A stretch of DNA of 64,000 nt from contig NZ_WNKU01000003.1 of assembly GCF_009720735.1 (NCBI RefSeq), positions 1 through 64,000 on the forward strand, read 5' to 3'. This document shows, piece by piece, positions 1 to 8,087 of the stretch (position 1 is its first letter; each line of letters starts with the position of its first letter). The notes under the pieces were generated by a model that ran no database searches, had not been told where the DNA came from, and saw only the letters and a list, made by a program, of their open reading frames with translations. Both the position numbers and the translations under genes were made by a program. The stretch comes from Heliobacterium mobile. Its GTDB lineage: Bacteria > Bacillota > Desulfitobacteriia > Heliobacteriales > Heliobacteriaceae.

Positions 1-181
1 TTTTCGCCATTTCCTTCGCCTCCACAAGAGTTATTTTATCTCACTCCTGTGTGTTCAACAAACCGGGTACGCCGCACTCTATTTGATTCGATTATATATA
101 GTCAGGCTGTGCGGTGATGATGCTACCAATATAAAGAGAACAAAAAAAGATAACAGCCGTCCTTTTCCTTGAAAAAATAAA

Positions 182-209
182 GCAGTCCAGCCGCGCTGGG
201 CTGGACTGC
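182..209 (-). terminator. Intrinsic terminator after the chemoreceptor gene
   Basis: A perfect 10-bp stem (GCAGTCCAGC / GCTGGACTGC) encloses an 8-nt loop. On the minus strand it is followed by a T-rich run. It lies about 65 bases past the stop of the chemoreceptor gene. A shorter T-run on the other side means weak bidirectional use is possible. Confidence 0.75.
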
Positions 210-275
210 CTTTCTATTCGATAGGTGTGCTGTGGGGTGGGGTATGGGGTGGGTACAAGTGTACCTGATATAACC

Positions 276-1949
276 CTAAATCTTAAATACAGCTATCTGT
301 TTTTGAAGGTCTTCCGCTAATTTGGATAACATATGAGTTGAAGAGGCTATCTCTTGCATTGCTGCATTTTGTTCCTCAGAGGAAGCAGCAATGCTTTGGG
401 TCTCAGCAGCCGATTTTTCTGATGTCGATTGGATTTGCTCTACGGTTGCAACTATTTCCTTGCTAGAGAACGATAATTCTTCTACAGCGGCGGAGACATC
501 TTCTATTTGCCGGGCGACCTCATTTACAAGATTGGCTATAGACTGAAAAGCCGTTCCCGATTCTCGAACCACTTGTTTTCCGGCAACTACCTCTTTGGTT
601 CCAATTCGCATTGCGGATACTGCTTTTTCAGTTTCCTGCTGGATTTCGGAAATTAATATTTCAATTTTTTGTGCAGCTTCGCTTGATCCTTCCGCCAATT
701 TACGAACTTCTTCGGCGACTACAGCGAATCCTCGTCCCATTTCTCCCGCTCTAGCCGCTTCAATCGCTGCATTAAGTGCAAGAAGATTCGTTTGGGAGGC
801 GATTCCTGAAATGACCTCAACGATCTGCCCTATAGATTTAGACTTTTCTCCTAATTCGGTAATAGTTTGAGCACTAATATCGACAGCTGTACTAATGGAA
901 TCCATTTGCTCAATCGCACGTTCAATGGATTCATTTCCTTGGGTAGCCGATTTATAGGCATTTGAAGATGCTATCTTTACATCACTTGCGTTCTTTGCTA
1001 CCGATTCTAACCCTTTTGACATGTGTGCTATGACTTCTTTAGCTGAATTTACCCCTTTTACTTGGACGGTCACTCCAATAGCGACCTGTTGAACATTTCC
1101 CGTTACTTGTTCTGTAGCTTTAGTTGTTTGTTCAGCGGAAGCGGCAAGTTCTTCTGAAGTTGTAGACAGATGGAAAGCAGCTTGTTGCACCTTATTTAAT
1201 ACAATTCTTGTATTGTGAACTACCTCTGAAAGAGCGCCCGCCAGTTGTCCTAATTCATCTTTAGAAGTTACGTCAATATGAACGCTTAAGTCTCCTGAAG
1301 CTAGCACTTTAGACGTTTCTATAAGCCGGAATATACCCGTATTGATTGATTTAACTAACAGGTAACCAACAATAGCACCCAATAAAACTCCAAGACCTAA
1401 TAAAATAACAGACATTTGTTCGATTTGCTTCTCTATGTTCCGAACCTCAATTACAGATTCCTGGATTAACTTAACTTGTGAATCTGCGTATTTGCTGGTT
1501 TCGGCGATAACTTTTGCATTATCAGGTGAAGCTATAGTCGCCATATATGTAAGGGCTGATTGTTGACCTTGGGTTTGATAAAGCTCAATCATTTTTGGAG
1601 GATGAGGCTTAAAACTTTTTGCAGATTGGAGCACTGGTTCTAGCAGTTGTTTGTCTACATCTTCTTTTTCTAGAAAAGCGATTTTCTCTTCCGTAAACTT
1701 TATAAACGTATTACACTCATCCATAAACTTCTGATTTCCTGTAGCTATGTAGCCTCGAATACCAGCAGCCTGACGAGCAAAACCTGTAGATAAATCTTTA
1801 GCAGCTAGAACGATAGGAACTCTTTTCTGCTCCAATTCAAGAATATTTTCTTTAAGAGAATGTAGCTGGTAATAGTTATAACCAACAATTCCAGCCATCA
1901 GCGCAATTAATGCAACTAATCCAATCCATATTTTGGTTGCGATTTTCAC
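276..1949 (-). CDS. Methyl-accepting chemotaxis protein (4HB sensor, HAMP, MA signalling domain)
   Basis: Membrane chemoreceptor that would bind a ligand outside the cell and control the CheA kinase. The 557-residue product has an N-terminal membrane segment (about 8-27), an extracytoplasmic helical region typical of four-helix-bundle sensors, a second membrane segment (about 179-200), a HAMP linker and a long coiled-coil signalling domain. The conserved hairpin tip is intact, with [16 protein letters not shown] followed by [16 protein letters not shown]. The start is GTG, chosen because GGAGG lies about 10 bases upstream. It is a single-gene unit with its own promoter and terminator and no che genes nearby. 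The ligand cannot be inferred. It contrasts with the second, frameshifted receptor at 46.5-48.2 kb. Confidence 0.95.
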   Translation of the reverse strand: MKIATKIWIGLVALIALMAGIVGYNYYQLHSLKENILELEQKRVPIVLAAKDLSTGFARQAAGIRGYIATGNQKFMDECNTFIKFTEEKIAFLEKEDVDKQLLEPVLQSAKSFKPHPPKMIELYQTQGQQSALTYMATIASPDNAKVIAETSKYADSQVKLIQESVIEVRNIEKQIEQMSVILLGLGVLLGAIVGYLLVKSINTGIFRLIETSKVLASGDLSVHIDVTSKDELGQLAGALSEVVHNTRIVLNKVQQAAFHLSTTSEELAASAEQTTKATEQVTGNVQQVAIGVTVQVKGVNSAKEVIAHMSKGLESVAKNASDVKIASSNAYKSATQGNESIERAIEQMDSISTAVDISAQTITELGEKSKSIGQIVEVISGIASQTNLLALNAAIEAARAGEMGRGFAVVAEEVRKLAEGSSEAAQKIEILISEIQQETEKAVSAMRIGTKEVVAGKQVVRESGTAFQSIANLVNEVARQIEDVSAAVEELSFSSKEIVATVEQIQSTSEKSAAETQSIAASSEEQNAAMQEIASSTHMLSKLAEDLQKQIAVFKI

Positions 1950-1989
1950 TTCGTCTACTCCTCCTTACTTAATTTATTGCTCATAGATG

Positions 1990-2018
1990 ATTATACACCT
2001 TTGAGTTAGTTGCCACAA
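1990..2018 (-). promoter_or_regulatory. Sigma-A type promoter for the chemoreceptor gene
   Basis: On the minus strand, TTGTGG and TATAAT are separated by 17 bases, about 40 bases upstream of the GTG start. An 8-bp inverted pair (ATAGATGA / TCATCTAT) brackets the wider region and may be incidental. Confidence 0.5.
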
Positions 2019-2104
2019 AGTATTTGTAGGAATCTACCCCTTCCTACCCCACAAACTCCTTTACTCATCCGAAAAACTCTCATCTATTATGTAAAAGCAA
2101 ATAG

Positions 2105-2180
2105 AGTAGGGGGACCTCTCTCATGTCTAACCCTCATTAAACCGTACGTGCCCGACTAAGGCATAGGACTTACTAGGGAC
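2105..2180 (-). other. Possible remnant of a group II intron 3' region in a gene-poor stretch
   Basis: Read on the minus strand, this stretch contains GGGCACGTACGGTTTAATGA followed by GGGT. That resembles the conserved sequence found between the reverse-transcriptase ORF and domain V of many bacterial group II introns. No intact reverse transcriptase or clear domain V is present. The surrounding 2019-2399 holds no other convincing gene. This is an impression from memory of such introns, so it is a weak call. Confidence 0.22.
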
Positions 2181-2399
2181 GTTCGTTCTTGGCTTTTGGC
2201 GTTGTTTTCGGTTGATTTACCGGTAAGGCTCATTACCGTTAAAGACGTCAATAGGACTTTTATTCTAATTCACGTTGTCTGAATACATTGACATTACAAG
2301 TTCTATTCGTTCAAATAAATGGATTGAAAACAAATACTAGTTACAACGAATTACATTTGTGCCATAATATTATTGAAAAATATGAAGGGGGAGTTTGCG

Positions 2400-3116
2400 T
2401 TGAAAAAAGTCTTTTCGGTGTTACTCGGAACTGTTCTAGCCGCCACACTGATATCGGGATGCGGCGGAGGGCAACAAACACCATCGAGTACTCAGACTAG
2501 CAGCGCCTCTCATCAAGAAGCTCAAGCCCCAAGCACTTCGGATGATCTAAAAACCCTTCTGGCAAAAGCCAAAGATATTAAGACTATCTCCTATACGATG
2601 GTTATGACAGGTGATGGAAAAGAGCTTGCTAAATCAAAAATGTGGATGAAGGGACAAAAAGTTAAAATGGAAATGTCCGACGGAGCTATGAAAGGTACTT
2701 TTTATGTGGATTCAGCTAAAAAGGTCGCTTATACATACATCCCAGAACAGAACACGGCTATGAAAATGGATATGGCACAGTTTGAAAACAAAAAGAGTAA
2801 AACACCATTGGATTATGGTGAGCAGTTAGAAGCCGATGAAACGAAGTATTCAGTCATCGGAGACGAAGATCTTCGTGGTGAACCATGTAAGGTCGTTGAA
2901 GCTAAAGATAAGGATGCCGTATCAAAACTTTGGATTAGCAAAAAACTTGGAATGCCGATTCGAGTTGAGTCTAAGAATAATGGCACTCTAAATACAATAG
3001 ACTTTATTGATTTTGAAACCGCCGACATTCCCGATAGCCAATTCGAGTTACCTGCTGGGGTACAAATCGTGGACATGAACGATTTGATGAAGGGCATGCC
3101 TAAAGCTGAAAATTAA
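2400..3116 (+). CDS. Secreted lipoprotein with a LolA-like fold
   Basis: A 238-residue predicted lipoprotein with an N-terminal signal peptide and the lipobox LISGC at about residues 17-21, followed by a low-complexity Gly/Ser/Thr/Gln linker. The rest reads like the LolA/LolB-like or DUF4412-type sheet proteins, with alternating strands, a WMKGQKVKMEM-type motif and a C-terminal PDSQFELPAGVQIVDM. Members of this group sit on the outer face of the membrane, and their ligands are mostly unknown. TTG at 2400 is preferred because AAGGGGGAG lies 7-8 bases upstream. An in-frame TTG at 2373 would add nine residues ahead of the signal peptide and has no ribosome site. The gene stands alone. Confidence 0.8.
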   Translation: MKKVFSVLLGTVLAATLISGCGGGQQTPSSTQTSSASHQEAQAPSTSDDLKTLLAKAKDIKTISYTMVMTGDGKELAKSKMWMKGQKVKMEMSDGAMKGTFYVDSAKKVAYTYIPEQNTAMKMDMAQFENKKSKTPLDYGEQLEADETKYSVIGDEDLRGEPCKVVEAKDKDAVSKLWISKKLGMPIRVESKNNGTLNTIDFIDFETADIPDSQFELPAGVQIVDMNDLMKGMPKAEN

Positions 3117-3144
3117 ATGGTTTTGAACAATACAACAGTATAGA

Positions 3145-3176
3145 TGCCGCAGGTTCGAATCTTGTCGCCCCTACCA
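3145..3176 (+). pseudogene. Degenerate tRNA-Pro 3' end, copy 1
   Basis: The sequence has a T-arm-like GCAGG-TTCGAAT-CTTGT followed by GTCGCCCCTACCA, which matches the 3' half of a bacterial tRNA-Pro ending in CCA. No matching 5' half, D-arm or anticodon arm can be found upstream, so no complete tRNA is present. A second, similar fragment lies at 4694-4726. Both are followed by the same TGGTTTA and preceded by the same CAACAGTA. Confidence 0.6.
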
Positions 3177-3272
3177 TGGTTTAATTGGGGGTCTCTAATG
3201 CTTGGTAGTGGCCGTACGCCCGAAGTAACGCCTGCCGGGGTTTGGAAAGTTTTAGAGAGCAAGGAAATAGTT

Positions 3273-3302
3273 AAAGCCAGGATGAGATGTCCTGGCTTTT
3301 TT
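3273..3302 (+). terminator. Intrinsic terminator
   Basis: A 10-bp stem AAAGCCAGGA / TCCTGGCTTT with a 7-nt loop and a T6 tail on the plus strand. It ends whatever is transcribed from the lipoprotein gene through the tRNA fragment. It also lies just downstream of the stop of the Lrp-type gene on the opposite strand. Confidence 0.75.
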
Positions 3303-3318
3303 GCTGTGTATGAAAAAA

Positions 3319-3738
3319 CTATTTATTTGTTATCTCGGAAATCGAAATTTGAAGCCGATAGTTTCCATACCGTAAAATATTGTCTAACAGTTCATCGAGA
3401 GCCTCTTGCGTCTTTACCCGGGCTTTTAGCCAATAGCACCCTTCTCCACTGATACGATGAGATTCGACAATGGATTCTTGTTGGCGTATAAAGTTTTGAA
3501 AAGATTTATGATCATTACTTTTCATAAACACTGTAATCATAGCTAAAATTGGTCGGCCCATTTTTCCTTCGTTAACTTTAACAGTATAGCCTTCTATGAT
3601 TCCAATGTCTTCTAAACGACGAATGCGGCTAGAAGTTGCCTGCCCAGTCATGTGAACAATTTCTCCAATTTCTTTCCACTGCATTCGGGAGTTTTTCCGT
3701 AAGAGTTTAAGTATTTCAAGGTCGGTCTGGTCGAGCAT
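3319..3738 (-). CDS. Lrp/AsnC-family transcriptional regulator
   Basis: DNA-binding regulator of 139 residues, a normal length for the family. Residues 1-60 are an AsnC-type winged helix-turn-helix (LDQTDLEILKLLRKNSRMQW, then a recognition helix ending TSSRIRRLEDIGII). The remainder is the RAM/ligand-binding alpha-beta domain that in relatives binds amino acids and drives oligomerisation. AAAGGA lies about 13 bases upstream of the ATG. It is divergent from the hydrolase gene at 3867 with a 128-base shared upstream region, so it probably controls that gene and itself. The effector is unknown. Confidence 0.9.
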   Translation of the reverse strand: MLDQTDLEILKLLRKNSRMQWKEIGEIVHMTGQATSSRIRRLEDIGIIEGYTVKVNEGKMGRPILAMITVFMKSNDHKSFQNFIRQQESIVESHRISGEGCYWLKARVKTQEALDELLDNILRYGNYRLQISISEITNK

Positions 3739-3866
3739 TCAAGTTCAAATCCTTTCATGATGAAATGAAAATGGCTCAATTCCTTTCATCAATCCATCGT
3801 ATTTTTAAGGTTCGCTGCCTAAAATGAACTGAGAAAACCCAAAAAAAAGCGATGGAGGGATTGTTC

Positions 3867-4634
3867 TTGAGAATCAAGTTAATCCGTCATGCCACTTCGA
3901 TTCTACAGTATGGTGGAAAGAAATTTCTAGTAGATCCAATGCTTAGTTCAGCAAGATCAATGGCACCTGTAGATTTTTCTCCAAATACTCAAAAAAATCC
4001 TCTCGTAGAACTCCCGGTCACTATCGAAGAATTGCTAGATGTCAATGCAGTTTTGTTAACTCATACGCACAGAGATCACTTTGACGAAGGGGCGGCGAGA
4101 TTATTGCCTAAGAAAATCCCTATTTTTTGTCAACCAGAGGATGAACGGAAAATAGCAGATTTAGGATTTACTAAAGTATATCCTGTGCAAGAAACGTTTG
4201 CATGGGAAGGGTTTGCATGGGAAGGAATAAATATTATCAGAACAGGTGGGCAACATGGTTCCGGGGATTTGGCTAAAAAAATGGGGCCTGTATCGGGATA
4301 TATATTAGATGCAGCTGGGGAACCAAAAGTATATTTTGCCGGAGATACAATCTGGTGCTCCGAAATCGAAGTTGCTCTGAATAAATATCACCCTAACATT
4401 AGCGTTTTATATGGCGGGGCAGCCCAGTTTTTAGAGGGTGGTCCCATAACAATGACATCTGAGGATGTTATTCAAGTATGCCGTAAGATTTCAAATATGA
4501 ACGTCGTCGTTGTTCATTTAGAAGCCTTTAATCATTGCTTAGAAACGAGAGATGAGATAAAAAGAGCACTGGATATCCGGGGACTGTCCGATAGAGTATG
4601 GATTCCAGAAAACGGAGAATTAATAACTTTTTAA
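3867..4634 (+). CDS. UlaG-like metallo-beta-lactamase-fold hydrolase
   Basis: Predicted cytoplasmic metal-dependent hydrolase of 255 residues. The metal-binding motif HTHRDHFD is at about 66-73, with later ligands in GGQHGSGD, AGDTIWCSE and VVVHLEAFNH. This arrangement is typical of the COG2220/UlaG group, many members of which hydrolyse lactones or phosphodiesters. The substrate here is unknown. TTG at 3867 is preferred over an upstream ATG at 3852 because GGAGGG lies between them at the right spacing and the family begins near MRIKLIRHAT. A 15-bp perfect tandem duplication at 4196-4225 inserts five extra residues (FAWEG twice). It is divergent from the Lrp-type regulator and flanked on both sides by tRNA-Pro fragments. 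Confidence 0.85.
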   Translation: MRIKLIRHATSILQYGGKKFLVDPMLSSARSMAPVDFSPNTQKNPLVELPVTIEELLDVNAVLLTHTHRDHFDEGAARLLPKKIPIFCQPEDERKIADLGFTKVYPVQETFAWEGFAWEGINIIRTGGQHGSGDLAKKMGPVSGYILDAAGEPKVYFAGDTIWCSEIEVALNKYHPNISVLYGGAAQFLEGGPITMTSEDVIQVCRKISNMNVVVVHLEAFNHCLETRDEIKRALDIRGLSDRVWIPENGELITF

Positions 4635-4693
4635 TGGTCTGATCTTCTGTTGGTTTAGACCGTCTATTGGTCCGACGACGAAGCAACAGTAAA

Positions 4694-4726
4694 GAGGCCG
4701 AGGCTCGAATCCTGTCGCCCCGACCA
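4694..4726 (+). pseudogene. Degenerate tRNA-Pro 3' end, copy 2
   Basis: CTCGAATCCTGTCGCCCCGACCA reproduces the T-loop, T-stem 3' strand and acceptor 3' strand with CCA of a tRNA-Pro. The 5' T-stem strand is eroded and no 5' half is visible. An approximately 50-base stretch including this copy aligns with the copy at 3145-3176, with one gap and a handful of substitutions. Confidence 0.6.
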
Positions 4727-4805
4727 TGGTTTAGCTGCTTTAGCACCAGGTACACTTCTCATCCATAATATGAACGGAAAAGTTTCATCAATGAGGAGGA
4801 TTCCT

Positions 4806-5174
4806 TTGTATCAACCTTCAGACCATGGTTACCATGTTTCCCAACTCCCAACACCTTTTGGAACGTTGACTTATACAGTTCAGCCCGGCGATACTTTGGG
4901 GAAAATCGCAAGGGATTACGTAACGACGGTTCATAACATATTATTGTTTAATCGTATACCTGATCTAGATTTTATTTACCCTGGCCAAGCGATCGTCATC
5001 CCGTTGTCTCCGCCAGAGTCGATACTTTATACCGTTCGTCCCGGTGATTCGCTATATACCATTTCCAATAGATTTGGCACTGGGTTGAATCTCACGATTG
5101 CCATCAACTACCTCTTTCCCCCCTACATCATTTACCCTGGACAACAACTGGTTGTTAATCCATCATTGCGTTAG
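4806..5174 (+). CDS. Two-LysM-domain protein
   Basis: A 122-residue protein made almost wholly of two LysM domains, at about 23-66 (YTVQPGDTLGKIA ... FIYPGQAIVIP) and 74-118 (YTVRPGDSLYTIS ... YIIYPGQQLVV). LysM domains bind peptidoglycan or chitin glycan strands. No signal peptide is visible, as in several spore-coat or spore-cortex LysM proteins, so a spore location is possible. TTG at 4806 is preferred because GAGGAGG ends six bases before it. The upstream ATG at 4770 lacks a ribosome site. The stop codon abuts the methyltransferase remnant. Confidence 0.85.
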   Translation: MYQPSDHGYHVSQLPTPFGTLTYTVQPGDTLGKIARDYVTTVHNILLFNRIPDLDFIYPGQAIVIPLSPPESILYTVRPGDSLYTISNRFGTGLNLTIAINYLFPPYIIYPGQQLVVNPSLR

Positions 5175-5616
5175 TCCTTCGAAAATAGCCAATTTACTCG
5201 TAGTGATAGGAATTTTAATTCCGGGGTTTGATTATCGTTACCACTTGTCTATCGTGCCTGTTTGGCTTGTTATATTTTCGAATTTAATTGTCTTGCTAGG
5301 TTATGCTTTAATCTTCTGGGTTTTTAAGGTAAACAGATATGCCTCTGCAACAATTCGAACTGAAGCGGAGCAAACAGTAATATTGTCAGGCCCATACGCT
5401 GTAGTTCGCCACCCAATGTATACGGGAGGATTGCTTATCTTATTATTTACCCCCATGGCTTTAGGTTCATATTGGGCACTAATACCTTTTGCTGCGTCGA
5501 TACCGGTAATTGTGTTACGGGCTCTAAACGAAGAAGACGTGTTGTTAAGGGAATTGCCTGGGTATAGAGAGTATTGTTCTAAAACACGATATAGGTTGCT
5601 ACCTATGGTCTGGTGA
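5175..5616 (+). pseudogene. 5'-truncated isoprenylcysteine carboxyl methyltransferase-family gene
   Basis: The reading frame resembles the C-terminal two-thirds of bacterial ICMT/phospholipid-methyltransferase-like membrane proteins. It has membrane segments, then GPYAVVRHPMYTGG (the S-adenosylmethionine-site motif), then LPGYREYCSKTRYRLLPMVW. Homology appears to begin immediately after the LysM stop codon, so the usual first 60-70 residues are missing. There is no ribosome site near any candidate start. The frame stays open back to 5098 but there overlaps the LysM domain. I call it a deletion-generated remnant. Translation from an internal GTG is an outside possibility. Confidence 0.65.
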
Positions 5617-5659
5617 TAACATTAAATTTCGTTAATACCGAACAGTCCATTCGAAAAAA

Positions 5660-5690
5660 GCGTTCGGCCGTGGTGAGGCCGGACGCTTTT
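5660..5690 (+). terminator. Intrinsic terminator
   Basis: A 10-bp stem GCGTTCGGCC / GGCCGGACGC with a 7-nt loop, followed by TTTT on the plus strand and flanked by A6 on the other side, so it may work in both directions. Confidence 0.75.
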
Positions 5691-5786
5691 GGTTAGGTGA
5701 GTGATTATTCGATCAGGCAATGGTAATTTCTTCTTTTCAAAGAAAAAAGCCTTGGTTGCGATAAAACACTACCAAGGGGAGTAAGG

Positions 5787-5981
5787 TTACTTATACATAT
5801 ATAAAGCCATTAGAATAATAGAAAACAAGACTAAGATCTTTTTTATAATCTCCCTATGACTAGGTTTTTTCATCTTACTTTCTTCGGAGGCACAGGTTGG
5901 ACATAAAGATTGCCATTCGTATATTTCTCGTTTACATTTTGGGCATACACGGCTTGTTACAATAAATGTTACGTTAGCCAA
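5787..5981 (-). CDS. Small zinc-ribbon membrane protein
   Basis: A 64-residue protein with two CxxC pairs (CPKC at 13-16, CPTC at 27-30) forming a probable zinc ribbon, a short basic linker and a C-terminal membrane helix (about 48-63). TTG at 5981 is chosen because GGAGGAGA precedes it with good spacing. The frame stays open upstream to an ATG at 6107, but the extra 42 residues are lysine-rich and lack a ribosome site. Function unknown. Similar tail-anchored zinc ribbons are common small proteins of unclear role. Confidence 0.6.
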   Translation of the reverse strand: MANVTFIVTSRVCPKCKREIYEWQSLCPTCASEESKMKKPSHREIIKKILVLFSIILMALYMYK

Positions 5982-6324
5982 ACTCTTCTCCTCCAGAGTA
6001 TGATGATTAGGAACGAAAACATTATTGCACTTTTTGAGTTTTAAGTTAAGACATTTTTTTCGCCTTTGAAGTGAAGAAAAGGCTCGAACGGCTTGTTTTT
6101 CCTTCATCGATATCTCTTGCTTATGTTATTAACGAGTAAAAAAAGTAAAAAGCTACTTTCCGAAAAATGATTTAATTTGATTTTATAACTAAAAAGGTAT
6201 TAGTCAAACAGAAGATGTATTTTATGCCAGCCTTCAAATAGACGAAACTCTGTATGTAGATGTTCGGAACGATAGTCTCGAGTACTGCCAAAAGTTCCGT
6301 GATTGAATTAATGAAATGGTAATA

Positions 6325-6356
6325 AGACTGCCGGAAGTGGTAGCTCCCGGCAGTCT
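6325..6356 (-). terminator. Terminator-like hairpin after the 29-residue gene
   Basis: A perfect 10-bp stem AGACTGCCGG / CCGGCAGTCT with a 12-nt loop. It sits 17 bases past the stop of the small gene at 6373-6462. The T-run is weak on both sides. Confidence 0.5.
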
Positions 6357-6372
6357 TGAACATTACTGAGAT

Positions 6373-6462
6373 TTAGCCACCATTGCGGCGACGGCGACAG
6401 CGAACACGAATGATTGCTCTATCCCCTTCATTCAGCGTAATCCTAACAACTTGAACGGCCAT
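6373..6462 (-). CDS. 29-residue arginine-rich mini-protein
   Basis: A very short gene with an excellent ribosome site (AAAGGAGGG, 9 bases from the ATG) and a hairpin downstream. The product begins MAVQVVRITLNEGDRAIIR and ends in a cluster of five arginines before NGG. It could bind nucleic acid, or be a spore-coat or core peptide, but nothing in it identifies a family. The ribosome site and the tidy boundaries are the main evidence that it is real. Confidence 0.55.
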   Translation of the reverse strand: MAVQVVRITLNEGDRAIIRVRCRRRRNGG

Positions 6463-6636
6463 ATGGGGTCCCTCCTTTCGTGCGAATTCTTTATTACTAT
6501 ACTCTTCTATTCCAAAATTTGTTATTCATCTAAGAATGGCATATCAAGCGAAAAAGCCTTCGGCGGTTATGGGCTGGACGCTTGTTTAATCTAACGACAT
6601 TGATTTACGGTTTGATGACGATCTTACATCTCTCTA

Positions 6637-6801
6637 TCACTGCGTAATAAAAATCCCGAGAATTGGTAGCACAACAACTAGGATAGCCATTATGGCTGCC
6701 CCGAACGATGCAGTACGATTATTCTGCTTCCAACTATATCTCGCATAACTTAGGGTACGTATTACAACAAAAGCTAGGGCAAAAAATATAGCAATTCTCA
6801 T
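6637..6801 (-). CDS. Small two-helix membrane protein, candidate germinant-receptor D subunit
   Basis: A 54-residue protein with two predicted membrane helices (about 2-20 and 33-52) joined by a short polar loop containing YARYSWKQNN. Its ATG overlaps the true gerC stop codon as ATGA, so it would be translationally coupled to the germination operon. Small two-TM D subunits encoded with GerA-type receptors are known in Bacillus species, where they alter receptor activity. Assignment to that class here rests on size, topology and position, not on a sequence match I can verify. Confidence 0.6.
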   Translation of the reverse strand: MRIAIFFALAFVVIRTLSYARYSWKQNNRTASFGAAIMAILVVVLPILGIFITQ

Positions 6802-8083
6802 TCTTTTCCTTCCACAGATTGAATCGGTGAGGTCTTGCTAATCAAACCCGGTCTTCGAATTACAAAGGATACTTCGGTATTCACTTGAGCCTGTATGAAT
6901 TTTATAAGCCATTCGTATTGCTCCCACTCCTCGATAGTGAGGAAGTGAGGTACGGCTTGATAGCCGAATCGAAAGATATCCGATTTGTAGTCTTGCTGGC
7001 ATTTTTTATCAATTCATCCATTTGTTGTTTGATATCTCTGGCAATCGCTTGTTCCAAAATCGATTTTAGTTCCAATTCCTCGTAGTTAATCCGGCTTTGA
7101 ACCCCAATTAAATCCCCTTCTAAGGAAACAACAACATGGATCTCAGGTGTTTCTTGCTGAACATCTACGGTAATTTCCGGTTTGCGAGCCGTACGAACGT
7201 CTATACTCAGAACGAAGTTTTTCTGTAACGGATCTTTGAACGTCATAAAGCTTCGAGTAAAGTCCCCACGGATCATCTGTAATAACCGAGTTTCGTCCCC
7301 GTTTAATTCCCCTACCATTTTCCCCCCCCTAAAGACAGCCGTTCCAAAAAATTCTCGTTTTTGACCGCCGCTTCGAGGTAATTCTCCGGCTACGTAAGGT
7401 TGCCCGTTAGTGTTAGATTTCTTATTATCTACTCCTGATTCGACAAGATTTCGATAAAAATTGGTGTTCGCTAAGGTTGCGATCGGTTGTTCCATGTTTG
7501 ATTTTGTCGCCGTATAAAAATCAAAGAATTTCACAATCGGAAACAATTCTGTATTTTTGCCTTCCAAGTTTATAACCATATAGGTGGCTTTTATAATTTC
7601 ACTACCAACAACTATCGTATTTTCTTTGAGAAAATCGTCCACTTTCCCTTTTGTAATTACTAGATTCGGGATTTCTCGAATTTGGGCGATACGGGTCATG
7701 CCGGGCAAATACTTTTCAAGTTCTCCACTTTTCGCCAAATCTTCGGATACAGCAATCATTTTTATGTGTTGAAAATTCAACTGCTTTGAAAGAAATGTAT
7801 TTATCATGTTCATTCCAGCGTAAGGATTTGGTGCATCGACGGTAAAGACAAAGTTTTTTGTTGCCTGTCCTTGTCCACTTTGTCCCATTCCTCCTCCGCC
7901 TTGTGTTCCACCAACGTTTTCTACTTGAACAGAAAATCGGAGGTCATCGGTAACGCCTTTATCCAAACCAATGGCGACAGGGTAAGACATATCTTCCACC
8001 TCTCTGCGATCATAACAACCGTTTGTCAAGATGGAGAGAATGAGTAACCAGTTCAAGAATGTAAACTTTTTTGAAAACAACAT
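6798..8083 (-). pseudogene. Spore germination receptor C subunit (GerAC family) with a one-base frameshift
   Basis: Lipoprotein subunit of a GerA-type germinant receptor. The N-terminus has a signal peptide with lipobox LTNGC, then the family start YDRREVEDMSYPVAIGLDKG. The frame from 8083 reads normally to about 7010. It then runs out of frame and stops at 6902 as an atypical SSLSRSGSNTNGL tail. In the +1 frame the sequence continues as a textbook GerAC C-terminus: DYKSDIFRFGYQA, EEWEQYEW, then VSFVIRRPGLISK, stopping at 6798. One extra A in the six-A run (plus-strand T run at 7002-7007) restores a single product of about 428 residues. It may be a real mutation, slippage-rescued, or a sequencing error. 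The gene is third in the operon. Confidence 0.85.
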
Positions 8084-8087
8084 GCAA

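Noticed and set aside
3144-3452. 102-codon plus-strand frame starting in the tRNA-Pro fragment
   Set aside because: It runs across the tRNA remnant and the terminator at 3273-3302 and then antisense to the Lrp gene. No ribosome site.
6172-6363. 63-codon minus-strand frame
   Set aside because: It begins inside the hairpin at 6325-6356 that follows the 29-residue gene and has no ribosome site.
6540-6600. Extra terminator hairpin with AAGCG / CGCTT ends
   Set aside because: The arms pair poorly inside. It looks like a degraded relative of the 5660 hairpin and has no clear gene to end.
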